A stretch of DNA of 64,000 nt from Alopecurus myosuroides. Taxonomy: Eukaryota; Streptophyta; Magnoliopsida; Poales; Poaceae. The position numbers and the translations under genes are program-made. Position 1 is the first letter of the stretch; every line of letters begins with the position of its first letter. The notes beneath the pieces were generated by a model. The model did no database searches, was not told the origin of the DNA, and saw nothing but the letters and a program-made list of their open reading frames with translations. Location of the stretch: assembly GCA_028641055.1 (NCBI GenBank), contig CM054057.1:401502814-401566813 (forward strand). Reading direction: 5' to 3'. This document shows positions 1 to 10,700 of this stretch, piece by piece.

Positions 1-1
1 T

Positions 2-1039
2 TTGGTCAAGAAAGCTTTTCGGCATGGTTTCTACTGGCTCACTGCACTGCAACAAGCTGAAGATATTGTGAGGAAGTGCGCCGGCTGCCAGATGTTCGCA
101 AGTAAGATTCACATGCCAGCTTCCGAGTTGAAAACAATTCCTATCACATGGCCGTTTGCTGTTTGGTGCTTGGATATGGTTGGTCCTTTCAAGCCGGCTA
201 AAGGCAACATGACACATATCTTGGTCATGGTTGACAAGTTCACCAAGTGGATCGAGGTGAAACCTATTCGGAAGTGCGATGGGGTCACAGCTGTGAAGTT
301 TGTGAAGGATGTGATCATGAGATATGGCTACCCGCACAGTATCATCACCGACAATGGCACAAACTTTGCAGAGGGGGCAATGGTGCGGTTCTGCAGAGAT
401 AAGCATATCCGACTAGACGTTGCGTCAGTCGCGCACCCTGCCTCCAATGGGCAAGTTGAGAGAGCAAATGGGATGGTACTGGCAGGCATCAAGCCAAGGC
501 TGATTGAGCCGCTGCTGAAAACACCTGGGTGTTGGCTAGAAGAGTTGCCAGCGGTGTTGTGGAGTCTAAGGACTACCCCTAACCGGTCAACCGGCTACAC
601 GCCATTCTTCTTGGTATACGGGGCTGAGGCCGTGTTGCCAATAGACTTAGAGCATGACTCCCCCCGAGTAGCCCTCTATACTGAGGTGGAGGCGAGAGAA
701 GCTCGAGAAGACGACGTTGACCTGCTTGAAGAAGCAAGAGAGCTGACTCTGTCACGTTCGGCTATCTACCAGCAAAACCTGCGGCGATATCATAGCCGAA
801 AGGTGAACCCAAGGGTTTTCCGAGAAGGAGACATGGTCCTTAGGCTTGTGCAGCGCACAGCCGGGATGCACAAGTTGTCTCCTCCATGGGAAGGGCCTTT
901 CATTGTCAGCAAAGCGCTGCACAATGACGCGTACTATCTTGTAGATGTGCGCCCATCGCAGGCGAACAGGGCAGATAAAGCTGGAGAGGAAACCAAGCGT
1001 CCCTGGAATGTAGCTCTACTTCGTCGTTTTCATTCATAA
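2..1039 (+). CDS. Integrase end of Ty3/gypsy pol polyprotein (5' incomplete)
   Basis: The frame enters from outside the window, so position 2 is not a true start; the stop is at 1037-1039. It encodes the integrase that joins retrotransposon cDNA to the host chromosome. Visible parts, numbered in the 345-residue piece: the last CxxC of the HHCC zinc finger (C26, C29), the rve catalytic core with D58 (LDMVGPF), D117 (ITDNGTNF) and E153 (NGQVERAN), giving D-D-35-E, then a C-terminal module with WEGPFIV near residue 297. No chromodomain follows. All three catalytic residues are present and there is no internal stop, so this part looks recently active. The antisense gene ends 676 bp downstream, tail to tail. 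Protease, reverse transcriptase and RNase H must lie outside the window. Confidence 0.93.
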   Translation: MVKKAFRHGFYWLTALQQAEDIVRKCAGCQMFASKIHMPASELKTIPITWPFAVWCLDMVGPFKPAKGNMTHILVMVDKFTKWIEVKPIRKCDGVTAVKFVKDVIMRYGYPHSIITDNGTNFAEGAMVRFCRDKHIRLDVASVAHPASNGQVERANGMVLAGIKPRLIEPLLKTPGCWLEELPAVLWSLRTTPNRSTGYTPFFLVYGAEAVLPIDLEHDSPRVALYTEVEAREAREDDVDLLEEARELTLSRSAIYQQNLRRYHSRKVNPRVFREGDMVLRLVQRTAGMHKLSPPWEGPFIVSKALHNDAYYLVDVRPSQANRADKAGEETKRPWNVALLRRFHS

Positions 1040-1715
1040 GCAAAGATGTGTATGTACCCTCTCATCCGAGTTGAAATTCTACTCTGCAATCTGAAATTGT
1101 TCTCGGGGACTGCCCTCGTCCAAAATTGCTCTAAGTGTTTTTCTTACTCGGCTTGTTCCTTTGTCTATTCGGTTGCTCCACTTCAGAACTCATAAGTGCA
1201 TTGAGTACTGTGTTTAAACCTATATGCCAACTCTTCGACTCTGCCGCTGTCCGAAACCCGGCTTCATGGCAAGCAAGAGAACAAGCAAAAGGTCAATGAG
1301 CACACGAAAATCACTAAGGAAGAAAGAGTGCAGGAACCGAGTAGATTGTCGGTTACTTTTTGTTCCCTGTTTTCGTCTTCTCGGCTAAGTGGTGGGCTGC
1401 GTTATCATGATTGTTTCTAGCGGCTAAGTATTTGCAGCCTTGCTCCTTGATTCTTGTGACTCGAATACCAAACAAGCGACAAGTCGCAGGTAGAGCAGAG
1501 ATGAAAAGACAGGGTGAATAAGAAATGCTACTCGGGGACTCGCATGGAAACACAACTCGGCATTAAGCCAGTGTCGTTCAAATTGATTAATGTCAACGTA
1601 AACCGAGTGGGCATAAAAACTGAGTAGCAAGCAAGATAAAGATAGTCTGTTACATCTGCTCCCGGCATTCCGGGGATCTGATAAAGGTTCAAGTGAAAAA
1701 AGGTTGCAGGTTGCT
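1040..1715. other. Spacer between convergent pol and antisense gene of G1
   Basis: No protein-coding frame stands out. The sequence is the shared 3' flank of plus-strand pol and the minus-strand gene, so both transcripts must end in or pass through it. Copies of an ACTCGG/CCGAGT word recur (for example 1145-1152, 1530-1537 and 1554-1559), as in other non-coding parts of G1. No clear AATAAA signal was seen on either strand. Confidence 0.6.
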
Positions 1716-2448
1716 TCAAGTTGAAGAGGTGATGTTCTCGGCGCTGGCCTTGGCAGCTGTTTCCTCGGCGGCGGTCTTGGCAGCAGTTTCTTCAGTAGCG
1801 GTCGCGGTAGCTGTTCCCTCGGTGCCGGCTTGAGTGGCATCCGCTCCCGTCTGGACGGTGGCGGATTCCTCCATCTCGGCATCCTCCTGGGTGGCCGCCT
1901 GCTCGGAAGTGGCCGTGGCCACCGAGACGGGTCCTGGAGCCGAGGAGGAGCAGGAAGCGTGGCCAGGAGGGGGCACCGTGTCGTCGAGAGCAGCACCTGA
2001 GGAGGTGCCGAAGTCGAGTGGCTCGCTGTCGATGTGCGCCCCTTCGTCTTCGTCGCTACTCGCGACGACGGCAGATTTTCCCTTCCCGGCCTTGCCCTTG
2101 GGAGATTCGAAGAAGTCGCCAAGTTCTTCCTCTTCGTCATCATCTTCTTCGTCCTCGTACTCGGTGTCGGGTTCGGGGACGCCATCGATGTAGACCTCCG
2201 TCTCGGCGCACTCTGCGACGTCATACGCAATCTGCTTGCGCAAGGCCACGCTCTCGGCATCCGTCTCCCACTTGGAGTCATTGCGCTTCCCGCGGATGAG
2301 CTGCATATCCAGGTTTTCATACCAGGATGCTATGTAGAGAAGCATCACGTCCGCACCAGCACGGGCTCCGGAGGCTCGCCATTTTTTCAACTCGGCCTTC
2401 ACGCCCTCCAGCTTGAGGGCGAGCTCCCGCATATTTCTTGGCTGGGTG
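1716..2448 (-). CDS. G1 antisense gene, exon 8 distal part (C-terminus)
   Basis: Last 730 coding bases of the antisense gene; the stop codon is at 1718-1716. The CACTA element interrupts exon 8 between 11387 and 2445, and positions 2446-2448 are the second copy of the 3-bp target duplication. Joining 11387 to 2445 restores the frame (PHDT then QPRN), so the gene was open when the CACTA landed. The encoded C-terminus has a helical segment (MRELALKLEGVKAELKKW), a very acidic stretch (EYEDEEDDDEEEELGDFF), and a tail rich in Ala, Thr and Glu. The helical part resembles the C-terminal region of the corresponding gene in G2 (near 60800). Function is unknown. Confidence 0.8.
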
Positions 2449-2700
2449 CACTACAAGAAATGTGTTGATACATGACGTTCTCACAATGACGCAAAATGAA
2501 ATCGTCATAGATTTACGATGATTTAGAACAAGATCGTCGCAGACCATTTAAGGGGATAAAACCTCTGTAAACTAACGACGATTTGGTTCAAAAACGTCGT
2601 AGACAGATAAAATGAAATCGTCATTGATTGGAGCATGTGTACTGGGGGCTTATTTTTGGCCGTTCATGACGAATACTAATCGTCTTAATTCGTACCCGCT
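2449..2700. repeat. Left terminal and subterminal region of the CACTA element
   Basis: The terminal inverted repeat starts at 2449 and pairs with the right end through ATGTGTTGATACATGACG. It is followed by several short direct and inverted words of the ACGATTT/AAATCGT and GACGA/TCGTC kind (for example near 2514, 2577 and 2617). In CACTA elements such subterminal words are the transposase binding sites; that role is inferred here. Confidence 0.8.
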
Positions 2701-2756
2701 GATCTAGTGGTTAGAAATGCGGTGCCACGTAGGAAATTAGTGGGTCCTGGGACAGC

Positions 2757-3245
2757 TGCCACGTGAGACATGTATGCCTACGAAAAATAATTGGATAAAG
2801 TCGCAAAAATAGGTTCCCGAGGGCTCGAACCTTGCCCCTCACGATCCCCATGTAGTGCCCAAACCAACAGGACACGAAACCTTTTTTGTTACATGTGAGT
2901 GTTCGCTTCTTTTAATGGCACGTGGGACATGTATTCCGCGGAAAATAGTTGGAAAAGTTCGCAAAAATAGGTTACCCGAGGCCTCGAACCTTGACCCTAA
3001 CGATCCCCACGTAATGCCCAAACCAACCGGCCAACGAAACTTTTCTGTTATATACAAGTGTTCGCTTCTTTTAAGGCGACGTCGACATGTATGCGCGGAA
3101 AATAGGTTGATAAGTTCCCAAAAATACGTTCCCCCGAGGGCTCGAACCTTGGCCCTCAGGATCCCCACGTTCTACTCAAACCATCAGGCCACCAAATCTT
3201 CATGTAACATATATAGGTCCGCATTTTTTAAGGCAAGTCGGAGCG
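2757..3245. repeat. Three tandem copies of a unit of about 158 bp inside the CACTA element
   Basis: The word CTCGAACCTT recurs at 2824, 2983 and 3141, spacings of 159 and 158 bp. Each copy also holds a degenerate GCACGTGGGACATGTAT block, a GATCCCCA block and a TGTTCGCTTCTTTTAA block. Copies are diverged by many substitutions and small indels, so the array is old compared with the 673-bp array that follows. No coding content is evident. Confidence 0.75.
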
Positions 3246-3539
3246 ATTTGGGCCAAGGCCCAACGAGGCCACTAAATTTTTTTAGGGAGGGGGATTTCGG
3301 CATGGGCCGAATTCGGCAGGGAAGCGGGTGTGGGCTGGTAGCTGGCGCGGGTGAGGTGGCGTCTGGGTTGGGCTGGGTCGAGTTTTTTTTTGTATTTTTT
3401 TCCTGTTTTCATTCTATACTTTGAATTTCACCTCCAAATTGACCGTAACCAATTTTAAAAAAATTGTAAAATTATTTGTAGTAAGTATAGACCAACTGAA
3501 ACCATTTTTTAAACACAATACAATAAAATTCCCATGAGC
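3246..3539. other. CACTA internal segment without gene
   Basis: A GC-richer stretch to about 3380 with a T-run, then AT-rich sequence leading into the tandem array. No recognisable coding region or further repeat was seen. Confidence 0.5.
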
Positions 3540-6500
3540 ATATATTTCTTAAAACTTTAGGGGATTTTGAATTACGGTTTTGGAGTCAAAATGGCGGGCA
3601 TGATTATTCTTATCTAATTGTGAAATTTTGTCAAACTCTTGGTGTATCTCTATTGAAATAGGTACTTGTGTACCTAAAAATGATTTTTACAAAAAATCAT
3701 GAGCAAACTACGAGGCACCTATAGTTCAAATTTTGCCCGGTTTCAGCGCAATCGGCAGAAATTTGTCTTTTTCAAAAGAGGTGTATTTTGATATATTAAG
3801 AGGTAGTAAGTTTGTTATTTATAGATAAAATATGACATAATATATTTAGAATTTTACTTTGTACATTTTTGCAACATATTTCGTGTATGTGCTTCACAAA
3901 AAAACCCAGTTTTGACACTCCGGAGATGGAAAATGGTATTTTTATTCAACGAAAAATAAAAGTTTCTTCGTGAACATTGTTACTTGTACCAATATGAATC
4001 TTTGTGTGGAATATGGTCACATTTAAACAAACTATGCCATGGATGTGGCCAAAACATCCGTCATTTCGCCCGAAAGCCATGAATCTTCGTACGAGATAGC
4101 TCATTTCTGTGAACACATTCCCCACCAAATTGTCGTATTCAAAGTTTATTATTTTTGGTGGATACTAGGACATATATAACAACACCACGCGAAGATCTTG
4201 CATCGTTTCGATTTTTTTTGAATTTTCTGGAATTTTGAAAGCCGGTTTCGGAAAACGGTCAAAACGGGGGACATGACCGTTCGTACCTAGGGGTTGAATC
4301 TTGATGAAATCTTGGTACATCTCTATTGAAATATGTAGTTGTGTATCTAAAAATGATTTTTACAAAAAATCATGAGCAACATATGAGGCACCTGTAGTTC
4401 AAATTTCGCCCGGTTCCAGCGGAATCGACAGAAATTTGTCTTTTTCGAAAGAGGTGTATTTTGAGCTATCGAGAGGTAGTATGTTTGTTATTTGTAGATA
4501 AAATATGACATAATATATTTAGAATTTTACTTTGTACATTTTTGCAACATATTTCTTGTATGTGCTTCACAAAAAAACCCAGTTTTGACACTCCGGAGAT
4601 GGAAAATGGTATTTTTATTCAACGAAAAATAAAAGTTTCTTCGTGAACATTGTTATTTGTACCAATATGAATCTTTGTGTGGAATATGGTCACATTTAAA
4701 CAAAATATGCCATGGATGTGGCCAAAACATCCGTCATTTCGCCCGAAAGCCATGAATCTTCGTACGAGATAGCTCATTTCTGTGAACACATTCCCCACCA
4801 AATTGTCGTATTAGAAGTTTATTATTTTTGGTGGATACTAGGACATATATAACAACACCATGCGAAGATCTTGCATCGTTTCGATTTTTTTTGAATTTTC
4901 TGGAATTTTGAAAGCCGGTTTCGGAAAACGGTCAAAACGGGGGACATGACCGTTCGTACCTAGGGGTTGAATCTTGATGAAATCTTGGTACATCTCTATT
5001 GAAATAGGTAGTTGTGTATCTAAAAATGATTTTTACAAAAAATCATGAGCAACATATGAGGCACCTGTAGTTCAAATTTCGCCCGGTTCCAGCGGAATCG
5101 ACAGAAATTTGTCTTTTTCGAAAGAGGTGTATTTTGAGCTATCGAGAGGTAGTATGTTTGTTATTTGTAGATAAAATATGACATAATATATTTAGAATTT
5201 TACTTTGTACATTTTTGCAACATATTTTGTGTATGTGCTTCACAAAAAAACCCAGTTTTGACACTCCGGAGATGGAAAATGGTATTTTTATTCAACAAAA
5301 AATAAAAGTTTCTTCGTGAACATTGTTATTTGTACCAATATGAATCTTTGTGTGGAATATGGTCACATTTAAACAAAATATGCCATGGATGTGGCCAAAA
5401 CATCCGTCATTTCGCCCGAAAGCCATGAATCTTCGTACGAGATAGCTCATTTCTGTGAACACATTCCCCACCAAATTGTCGTATTAGAAGTTTATTATTT
5501 TTGGTGGATACTAGGACATATATAACAACACCATGCGAAGATCTTGCATCGTTTCGATTTTTTTTGAATTTTCTGGAATTTTGAAAGCCGGTTTCGGAAA
5601 ACGGTCAAAACGGGGGACATGACCGTTCGTACCTAGGGTTGAATCTTGATGAAATCTTGGTACATCTCTATTGAAATAGGTAGTTGTGTATCTAAAAATG
5701 ATTTTTACAAAAAATCATGAGCAACATATGAGGCACCTGTAGTTCAAATTTCGCCCGGTTCCAGCGGAATCGACAGAAATTTGTCTTTTTCGAAAGAGGT
5801 GTATTTTGAGCTATCGAGAGGTAGTATGTTTGTTATTTGTAGATAAAATATGACATAATATATTTAGAATTTTACTTTGTACATTTTTGCAACATATTTT
5901 GTGTATGTGCTTCACAAAAAAACCCAGTTTTGACACTCCGGAGATGGAAAATGGTATTTTTATTCAACGAAAAATAAAAGTTTCTTCGTGAACATTGTTA
6001 TTTGTACCAATATGAATCTTTGTGTGGAATATGGTCACATTTAAACAAACTATGCCATGGATGTGGCCAAAACATCCGTCATTTCGCCCGAAAGCCATGA
6101 ATCTTCGTACGAGATAGCTCATTTCTGTGAACACATTTCCCACCAAATTGTCGTATTCAAAGTTTATTATTTTTGGTGGATACTAGGACATATATAACAA
6201 CACCACGCGAAGATCTTGCATCGTTTCGATTTTTTTTGAATTTTCTGGAATTTTGAAAGCCGGTTTCGGAAAACGGTCAAAACGGGGGACATGACCGTTC
6301 GTACCTAGGGGTTGAATCTTGATGAAATCTTGGTACATCTCTATTGAAATATGTAGTTTTTTATCTAAAAATGATTTTTACAAAAAATCATGAGCAACAT
6401 ATGAGGCACCTGTAGTTCAAATTTCGCCCGGTTCCAGCGGAATCGACAGAAATTTGTCTTTTTCGAAAGAGGTGTATTTTGAGCTATCGAGAGGTAGTAT

Positions 6501-7440
6501 GTTTGTTATTTGTAGATAAAATATGACATAATATATTTAGAATTTTACTTTGTACATTTTTGCAACATATTTCTTGTATGTGCTTCACAAAAAAACCCAG
6601 TTTTGACACTCCGGAGATGGAAAATGGTATTTTTATTCAACGAAAAATAAAAGTTTCTTCGTGAACATTGTTATTTGTACCAATATGAATCTTTGTGTGG
6701 AATATGGTCACATTTAAACAAACTATGCCATGGATGTGGCCAAAACATCCGTCATTTCGCCCGAAAGCCATGAATCTTCGTACAAGATAGCTCATTTTTG
6801 TGAACACATTTTCCACCAAATTGTCTTATTAGAAGTTTATTATTTTTGGTGGATACTAGGACATATATAACAACACCACGCGAAGATCTTGCATCGTTTC
6901 GAGTTTTTTTGAATTTTCTGGAATTTTGAAAGCGGGTTTCGGAAAAGTGTCAAAACGGGGGACATGAACATTCGTATCTAGGTGCTGAATATTGATGAAA
7001 TCTTCGTACATCTCTATTGAAATAGGTAGTTTTGTATCTAAAAATGATTTTTACCAAAAATCATGAGCAACATATGAGGCACCTGTAGTTCAAATTTGGC
7101 CCGGTTTCAGCTGAATCGGCAGAAATTTGTCTTTTTCAAAAGAGGTGTATTTTAAGCTATCGAGTGGTTGTAATTGTATTATTTGAACATAAAATGTGGT
7201 ATAGTAACTTCATAAATTTATTTGGTACATTTTTGCGACATTGTTTTGGTATGTGTTTCACAAAAAGTCCCATTTTTCGCACTCCGAAAATGGAAAATGA
7301 TATTTTTATTCAATGAAAAATAAGAGTTTCTTCGTGAAGGTTGTTAGTTGTTCCATTATGCATGTTTGTGTAGAATATGGGCATATTTTAACAAACTATG
7401 CCATGGATGTGGCCATAACCCTCATTTTCAAAATCGGTGT
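3540..7440. repeat. Tandem array of about six units of 672-673 bp in the CACTA element
   Basis: The same block recurs with exact spacing: matching points fall at 3946, 4619, 5292, 5964 and 6637 (steps 673, 673, 672, 673), with a more diverged sixth copy around 7300. The single 672 step is a lost G near 5635. The central copies are nearly identical, while the first and last are clearly diverged, the pattern expected when unequal exchange homogenises the middle of an array. Shared variants suggest a three-unit super-repeat (see findings). Each unit has a 60-codon minus-strand frame, which is not convincing as a gene. Units are AT-rich and contain ACGGTCAAAACGGGGGACAT. Confidence 0.93.
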
Positions 7441-7740
7441 TGTTCAATTTGAGACTAAGATTTGATGGTTTATTCACAAAAATGTATAAACTACTTAATA
7501 TAGTTATTGATATTTTCACAAAGTTTTTATCTCGAAATTAAAATAATCATTGGTCTTGATATTTCCAACTCAAATGGAAAGGAATTATTTTTAGCAAATA
7601 ATAGCAGTCATTAAAACAAGCATATAGTGTTATACAACAAATCAGCTAGCTGTGTATTTTAAGACACCGTGTTGTGGGGTCAAGAACATGCTGGCCCCAC
7701 CTGCAGCCACTGTAGTGTAAGGTGCACATGTAAGTAATGA
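7441..7740. other. CACTA internal segment between array and captured genes
   Basis: AT-rich sequence with no credible gene or repeat. It marks the passage from the tandem array to the GC-rich gene-derived part. Confidence 0.5.
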
Positions 7741-8590
7741 AATGAGTATTGGACCGGTGGAGGGAGAACTTTAGAAACGACCGCGTGGCCAAAAATTCAG
7801 ACCCTCTAACCCTAGTTCCCCTCCCATTTTCTTCCCTCCCATCTATTCCGCCCCACAGCCGCCTCCCCGATCCAGATCCCCTTCCCCTTCCACGCGAGCT
7901 ACCGGCCTCTCCCATCCCCCCAGTCGGCGCGCCTTCCTCCTCATCCGAGATGGGAACCTGGGAACCGGCGTCCAAGCGGAATCGCCGCCACCGACGAACG
8001 CCGCTGTTACGCGGCGACTGCTGTCAACTCCCCTCCCCCTGGCCCCTGCTCACAGCTCCGACCCCGCTTGTCCTCCTCGCCACCGCCGGAGCACCGGGCA
8101 GTGCGTCGCCCGATCGCGGATCGGGGGACGCCGTCGTCTCGTCTGTGCCCGCCCAGTCGCCCCCCCGGGTTCACCCCTGCAGGTGACGCCTCTAGTCCTC
8201 CCCGTCCCCGTCCCCGACCTCCCTTCCTTCCACGCGGCGTCTATGCGCCTCTGTGCGGTGCGAGGCCCAGGACGCGGCAGCTCCGTCTATGCTTCCGTAG
8301 ATTTTTCGTGGCACGGCGGCGTAGTATCGGTCCGAGATGGTAAGCGAGGTCGCGGGCTTGGGGATTCCATTCCAGGAGGAGGAGCCTACGCGAGCCATGG
8401 AGGGCCGCGCAGACCGTCTTCCTTGCACCATGCGCAGCTCGTCGTGGCCGGCGTGGCCGCGGTCAGTCGACCGTGCGACTCCGCGGTTGACAGACCCGCG
8501 CCTCCATATGGCCTGCATCGCCGGCCTTGCGTTGCCTCGTACTCTTCCTCCCCGCAGGTTAATACTAGCGCAAACAGGTGAGGCCCAGTT
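7741..8590 (+). other. GC-rich gene-like segment in the CACTA element, probable captured 5' gene region
   Basis: The base composition changes sharply to GC-rich with CT-rich tracts such as CTAACCCTAGTTCCCCTCCC, typical of grass promoters, 5' untranslated regions and first exons. Several frames are open in different registers, none with a recognised domain, so I do not assign a protein. A CCCTGCAG/GTGACGCC step near 8178-8184 and GCAG/GTTAATAC near 8560 look like splice-type junctions. I infer that this is the head of a captured host gene, perhaps one of the two pieces downstream or a third gene. Confidence 0.45.
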
Positions 8591-9297
8591 CCTCGATCTG
8601 TTGAAATGTACCTGTATGAAATCGATCCTTATTTGCTTAAGGAGCAAAAATGGAACTGCTTTCCACGTTGTCTTGCACATAGATGCACTAACTTATAGTT
8701 TCCAAATCAGTTTGGATTCTCAACCTGTTGCAGTTAGCACTTTCTTTTCAGTCAGTTTGACTCCCAGCTGCTCATGTTGTCTAGTCTGACTGATTGCTGA
8801 TTACCATGGATGCAGTGCTATGTACAGACTGTAGTGCTTGTACGATTCAGCAACTGATTTCTCAAGGGATTAGCTACTTTAACCCCCTGTTTTTGTACAT
8901 GTTATATGAAGTTCATTTGGTAATTAGTATTCAGAAACGTAATACTGTATGTATGTACGATCTGCACTGCCCCACATTTTGTTTGTTTTAGAGCTTTTGC
9001 ACTAGAACTAGCTTTTCACCGTCAGACCCTGATTTTTCCACTAAGAGATGTCTTCTTATATATTGTCCTACTGCTAGGACTAGTTTTCTTACTAATCCAG
9101 GTCCTATGACGATCTCTAGATTTGCATATGCTCACTGGCCGTTGAATATGCTAGTTGGATTAGCATCACGTGCTTTATGAAAATGGAACGACTATTAATC
9201 CTCCTAGAGCACCGTGACCAAATCCGCGTGATTTGTGACTTGGATTTCCACCGGACACTGAATATAATTAAGGAATCATTGAACTGCATTTCCACAG
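8591..9297. other. Intron-like AT-rich sequence upstream of the prolyl 4-hydroxylase exons
   Basis: No coding region is recognised. The segment ends in TTTCCACAG at 9289-9297, an acceptor site directly before the first recognisable hydroxylase exon, so at least its right part is likely a captured intron. Confidence 0.5.
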
Positions 9298-9781
9298 GTG
9301 GCATCATTCTTGCTCTATCTCTCACAGACGTCAAAGAAGGTGGAGAAACTATGTTCCCATATGAGGTGGGCATTAAGGAAATTTTCGCTATTCACTGTTC
9401 CAGTAGATTCTAAAGAATTCCTTGTTGATTTACAGAATGGGGAAAACATGGATATAGGCTACGAATATGAACAGTGCATCGGCTTGAAGGTAAAACTAAG
9501 GAAGGGTGATGGCCTCTTGTTTTACTACCTTATGGTAAATGGAACCATTGATCAGGTACACGCAGATTCGACTTTCCCTGCAAGATATATCTGGATTTAC
9601 ATCATGTTCATGATTTTGGTATAATATTTAGACCATATGGCCCCAAAGCCAAATATATCGTGGATTTCTAACTATGCTGAGGATGTGTTGCTGTTTTCAG
9701 ACTTCACTACACGGAAGCTGCCCGGTGGTCAGAAGAGAGAAATGGGTCGCCACAAAATGGATTAGAGATCAGAAGGTGTAG
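9298..9781 (+). pseudogene. Captured fragment of a prolyl 4-hydroxylase gene (three 3' exons)
   Basis: Three exons with correct splice borders can be read: 9298-9365, 9436-9555 and 9701-9781. They match the C-terminal half of plant prolyl 4-hydroxylases, Fe(II)/2-oxoglutarate enzymes of the secretory pathway that hydroxylate proline in cell-wall proteins. Signs are DVKEGGETMFPYE, LKVKLRKGDGLLFYY followed by NGTIDQ, and LHGSCPVVRREKWVATKW with the distal iron-binding His and the 2-oxoglutarate-binding Lys. The frame ends at a plausible native stop (9779-9781). The upstream HxD motif, signal anchor and earlier exons are missing. In the first exon the reading shifts by two bases after VASFLLYLS, so it cannot encode a working enzyme. 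Introns are kept, which shows DNA-level capture by the CACTA element. Confidence 0.82.
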
Positions 9782-10207
9782 ATGAGGTTAAACGGGCTCG
9801 AGTCCCAAATAGATTACACGCACATAGCAACCGTTTTTGTACACGAGCATGTACTCTTACACTACATCTATTCAATTGATGGGCTTTTAATGAACTAGTG
9901 GTAGAAAATGGATCAACTTTTGTCACAGTTACATGTGCTAGTTGATAGGTCTGCCAATATGTACTTTCTTTCGAAGTAGGAAATTCTATCTCGCTGTAGG
10001 TTTATGATCCTAGTTATTAGGTACTGCGTGTTTCATCTAAAGTTGCATGTGGAATTGTTGTTGTTGTTGTTGGAACTTTGCATGGTTACTGAATGGGCTC
10101 ATTAGTATGAACACACATTTTACTTTGACCATTTATGTATGTTTGTTAGACTGCTATATTTGATATGGTCTGACAATTCAGGGAGCTGATCTCTTTCTGT
10201 GTCTTCA
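9782..10207. other. Captured 3' flank of the hydroxylase and 5' leader/intron of the histone H3 piece
   Basis: No coding frame. The right end (TCTGTGTCTTCAG at 10196-10208) is a splice acceptor before the H3 leader, so the region probably spans the join of two captured genes. The join itself cannot be placed by eye. Confidence 0.5.
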
Positions 10208-10700
10208 GGTAACCCAAGCTTTTGCTCATGGCTCGTACTAAGCAGACTGCTCGCTAGTCCGCTGGCGGAAAGGCCCCAAGGAAGCAGCTAGCCACCAAGG
10301 TTTGTTGCTGTAATTGACAGATTTCTTATTCCATTGCCATGTATACTTGCTGACTATACTAACCTTGGTTGTATAATATAAACCTCAATTTTCATGCCAT
10401 CTACCAATATCTCACTGATATATGGATTGTAGTATTACTGGATACTACATAATGCTTTTCAATACATATCCGAGCTCGTGTCTTGATTTCTGATTATAGT
10501 TATTGGTTCTTGTTGCAGCATACCATCAGTAGTAAGGATGTGAAGCGTGTTGGCGAGGCGAACTGTTTCCATTGGCTGGAATAGATTTTTGAATCTGTGT
10601 TCTTTTTGTTTGATTGATGAATACAGTAGGCGCCATTTCCTAGCTTTTTCTTTTCCTGACAGAATGTTGGTGCGGTGTAAGATGGCCGTGTGTGGCTGGT
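10208..10700 (+). pseudogene. Captured histone H3 gene fragment with a stop at the Lys9 codon
   Basis: ATG at 10228 opens an H3 N-terminus: ARTKQTAR, a TAG stop (10255-10257), then SAGGKAPRKQLATK. The stop stands in the codon for Lys9 (AAG to TAG) and Thr11 is Ala. The exon stops after LATK at 10299 with GT of an intron, where plant H3.3-type genes have an intron, and a leader intron acceptor lies just before the ATG. Sequence after about 10519 looks like a degenerate remainder (GATGTGAAG, and CGTGTTGGCGAGGCG near 10545 recalling the H3 C-terminus and 3' untranslated region), with most of the histone fold missing. It cannot make H3. H3 identity of the first exon is sure; the later part is tentative. 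Confidence 0.83.

Noticed and set aside
1424..2320. A 298-codon minus-strand frame rich in Arg and Pro
   Set aside because: It overlaps exon 8 in another frame. The exon frame joins correctly to exons 1-7, and this one does not.
2700..2720. A tRNA gene suggested by CTAGTGGTTAGAA and a nearby CTCGAACC
   Set aside because: The boxes are about 107 bp apart and no cloverleaf can be formed by eye.
3946..6819. A 60-codon minus-strand frame repeated in five units of the tandem array
   Set aside because: Its conservation follows from near-identical DNA units. Codons show no bias towards silent change, no domain is recognised, and the diverged sixth unit does not keep it.
7749..8789. Several plus- and minus-strand frames of 90-160 codons
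   Set aside because: They overlap one another in GC-rich, stop-poor sequence and show no recognised domain; described as gene-like sequence only.
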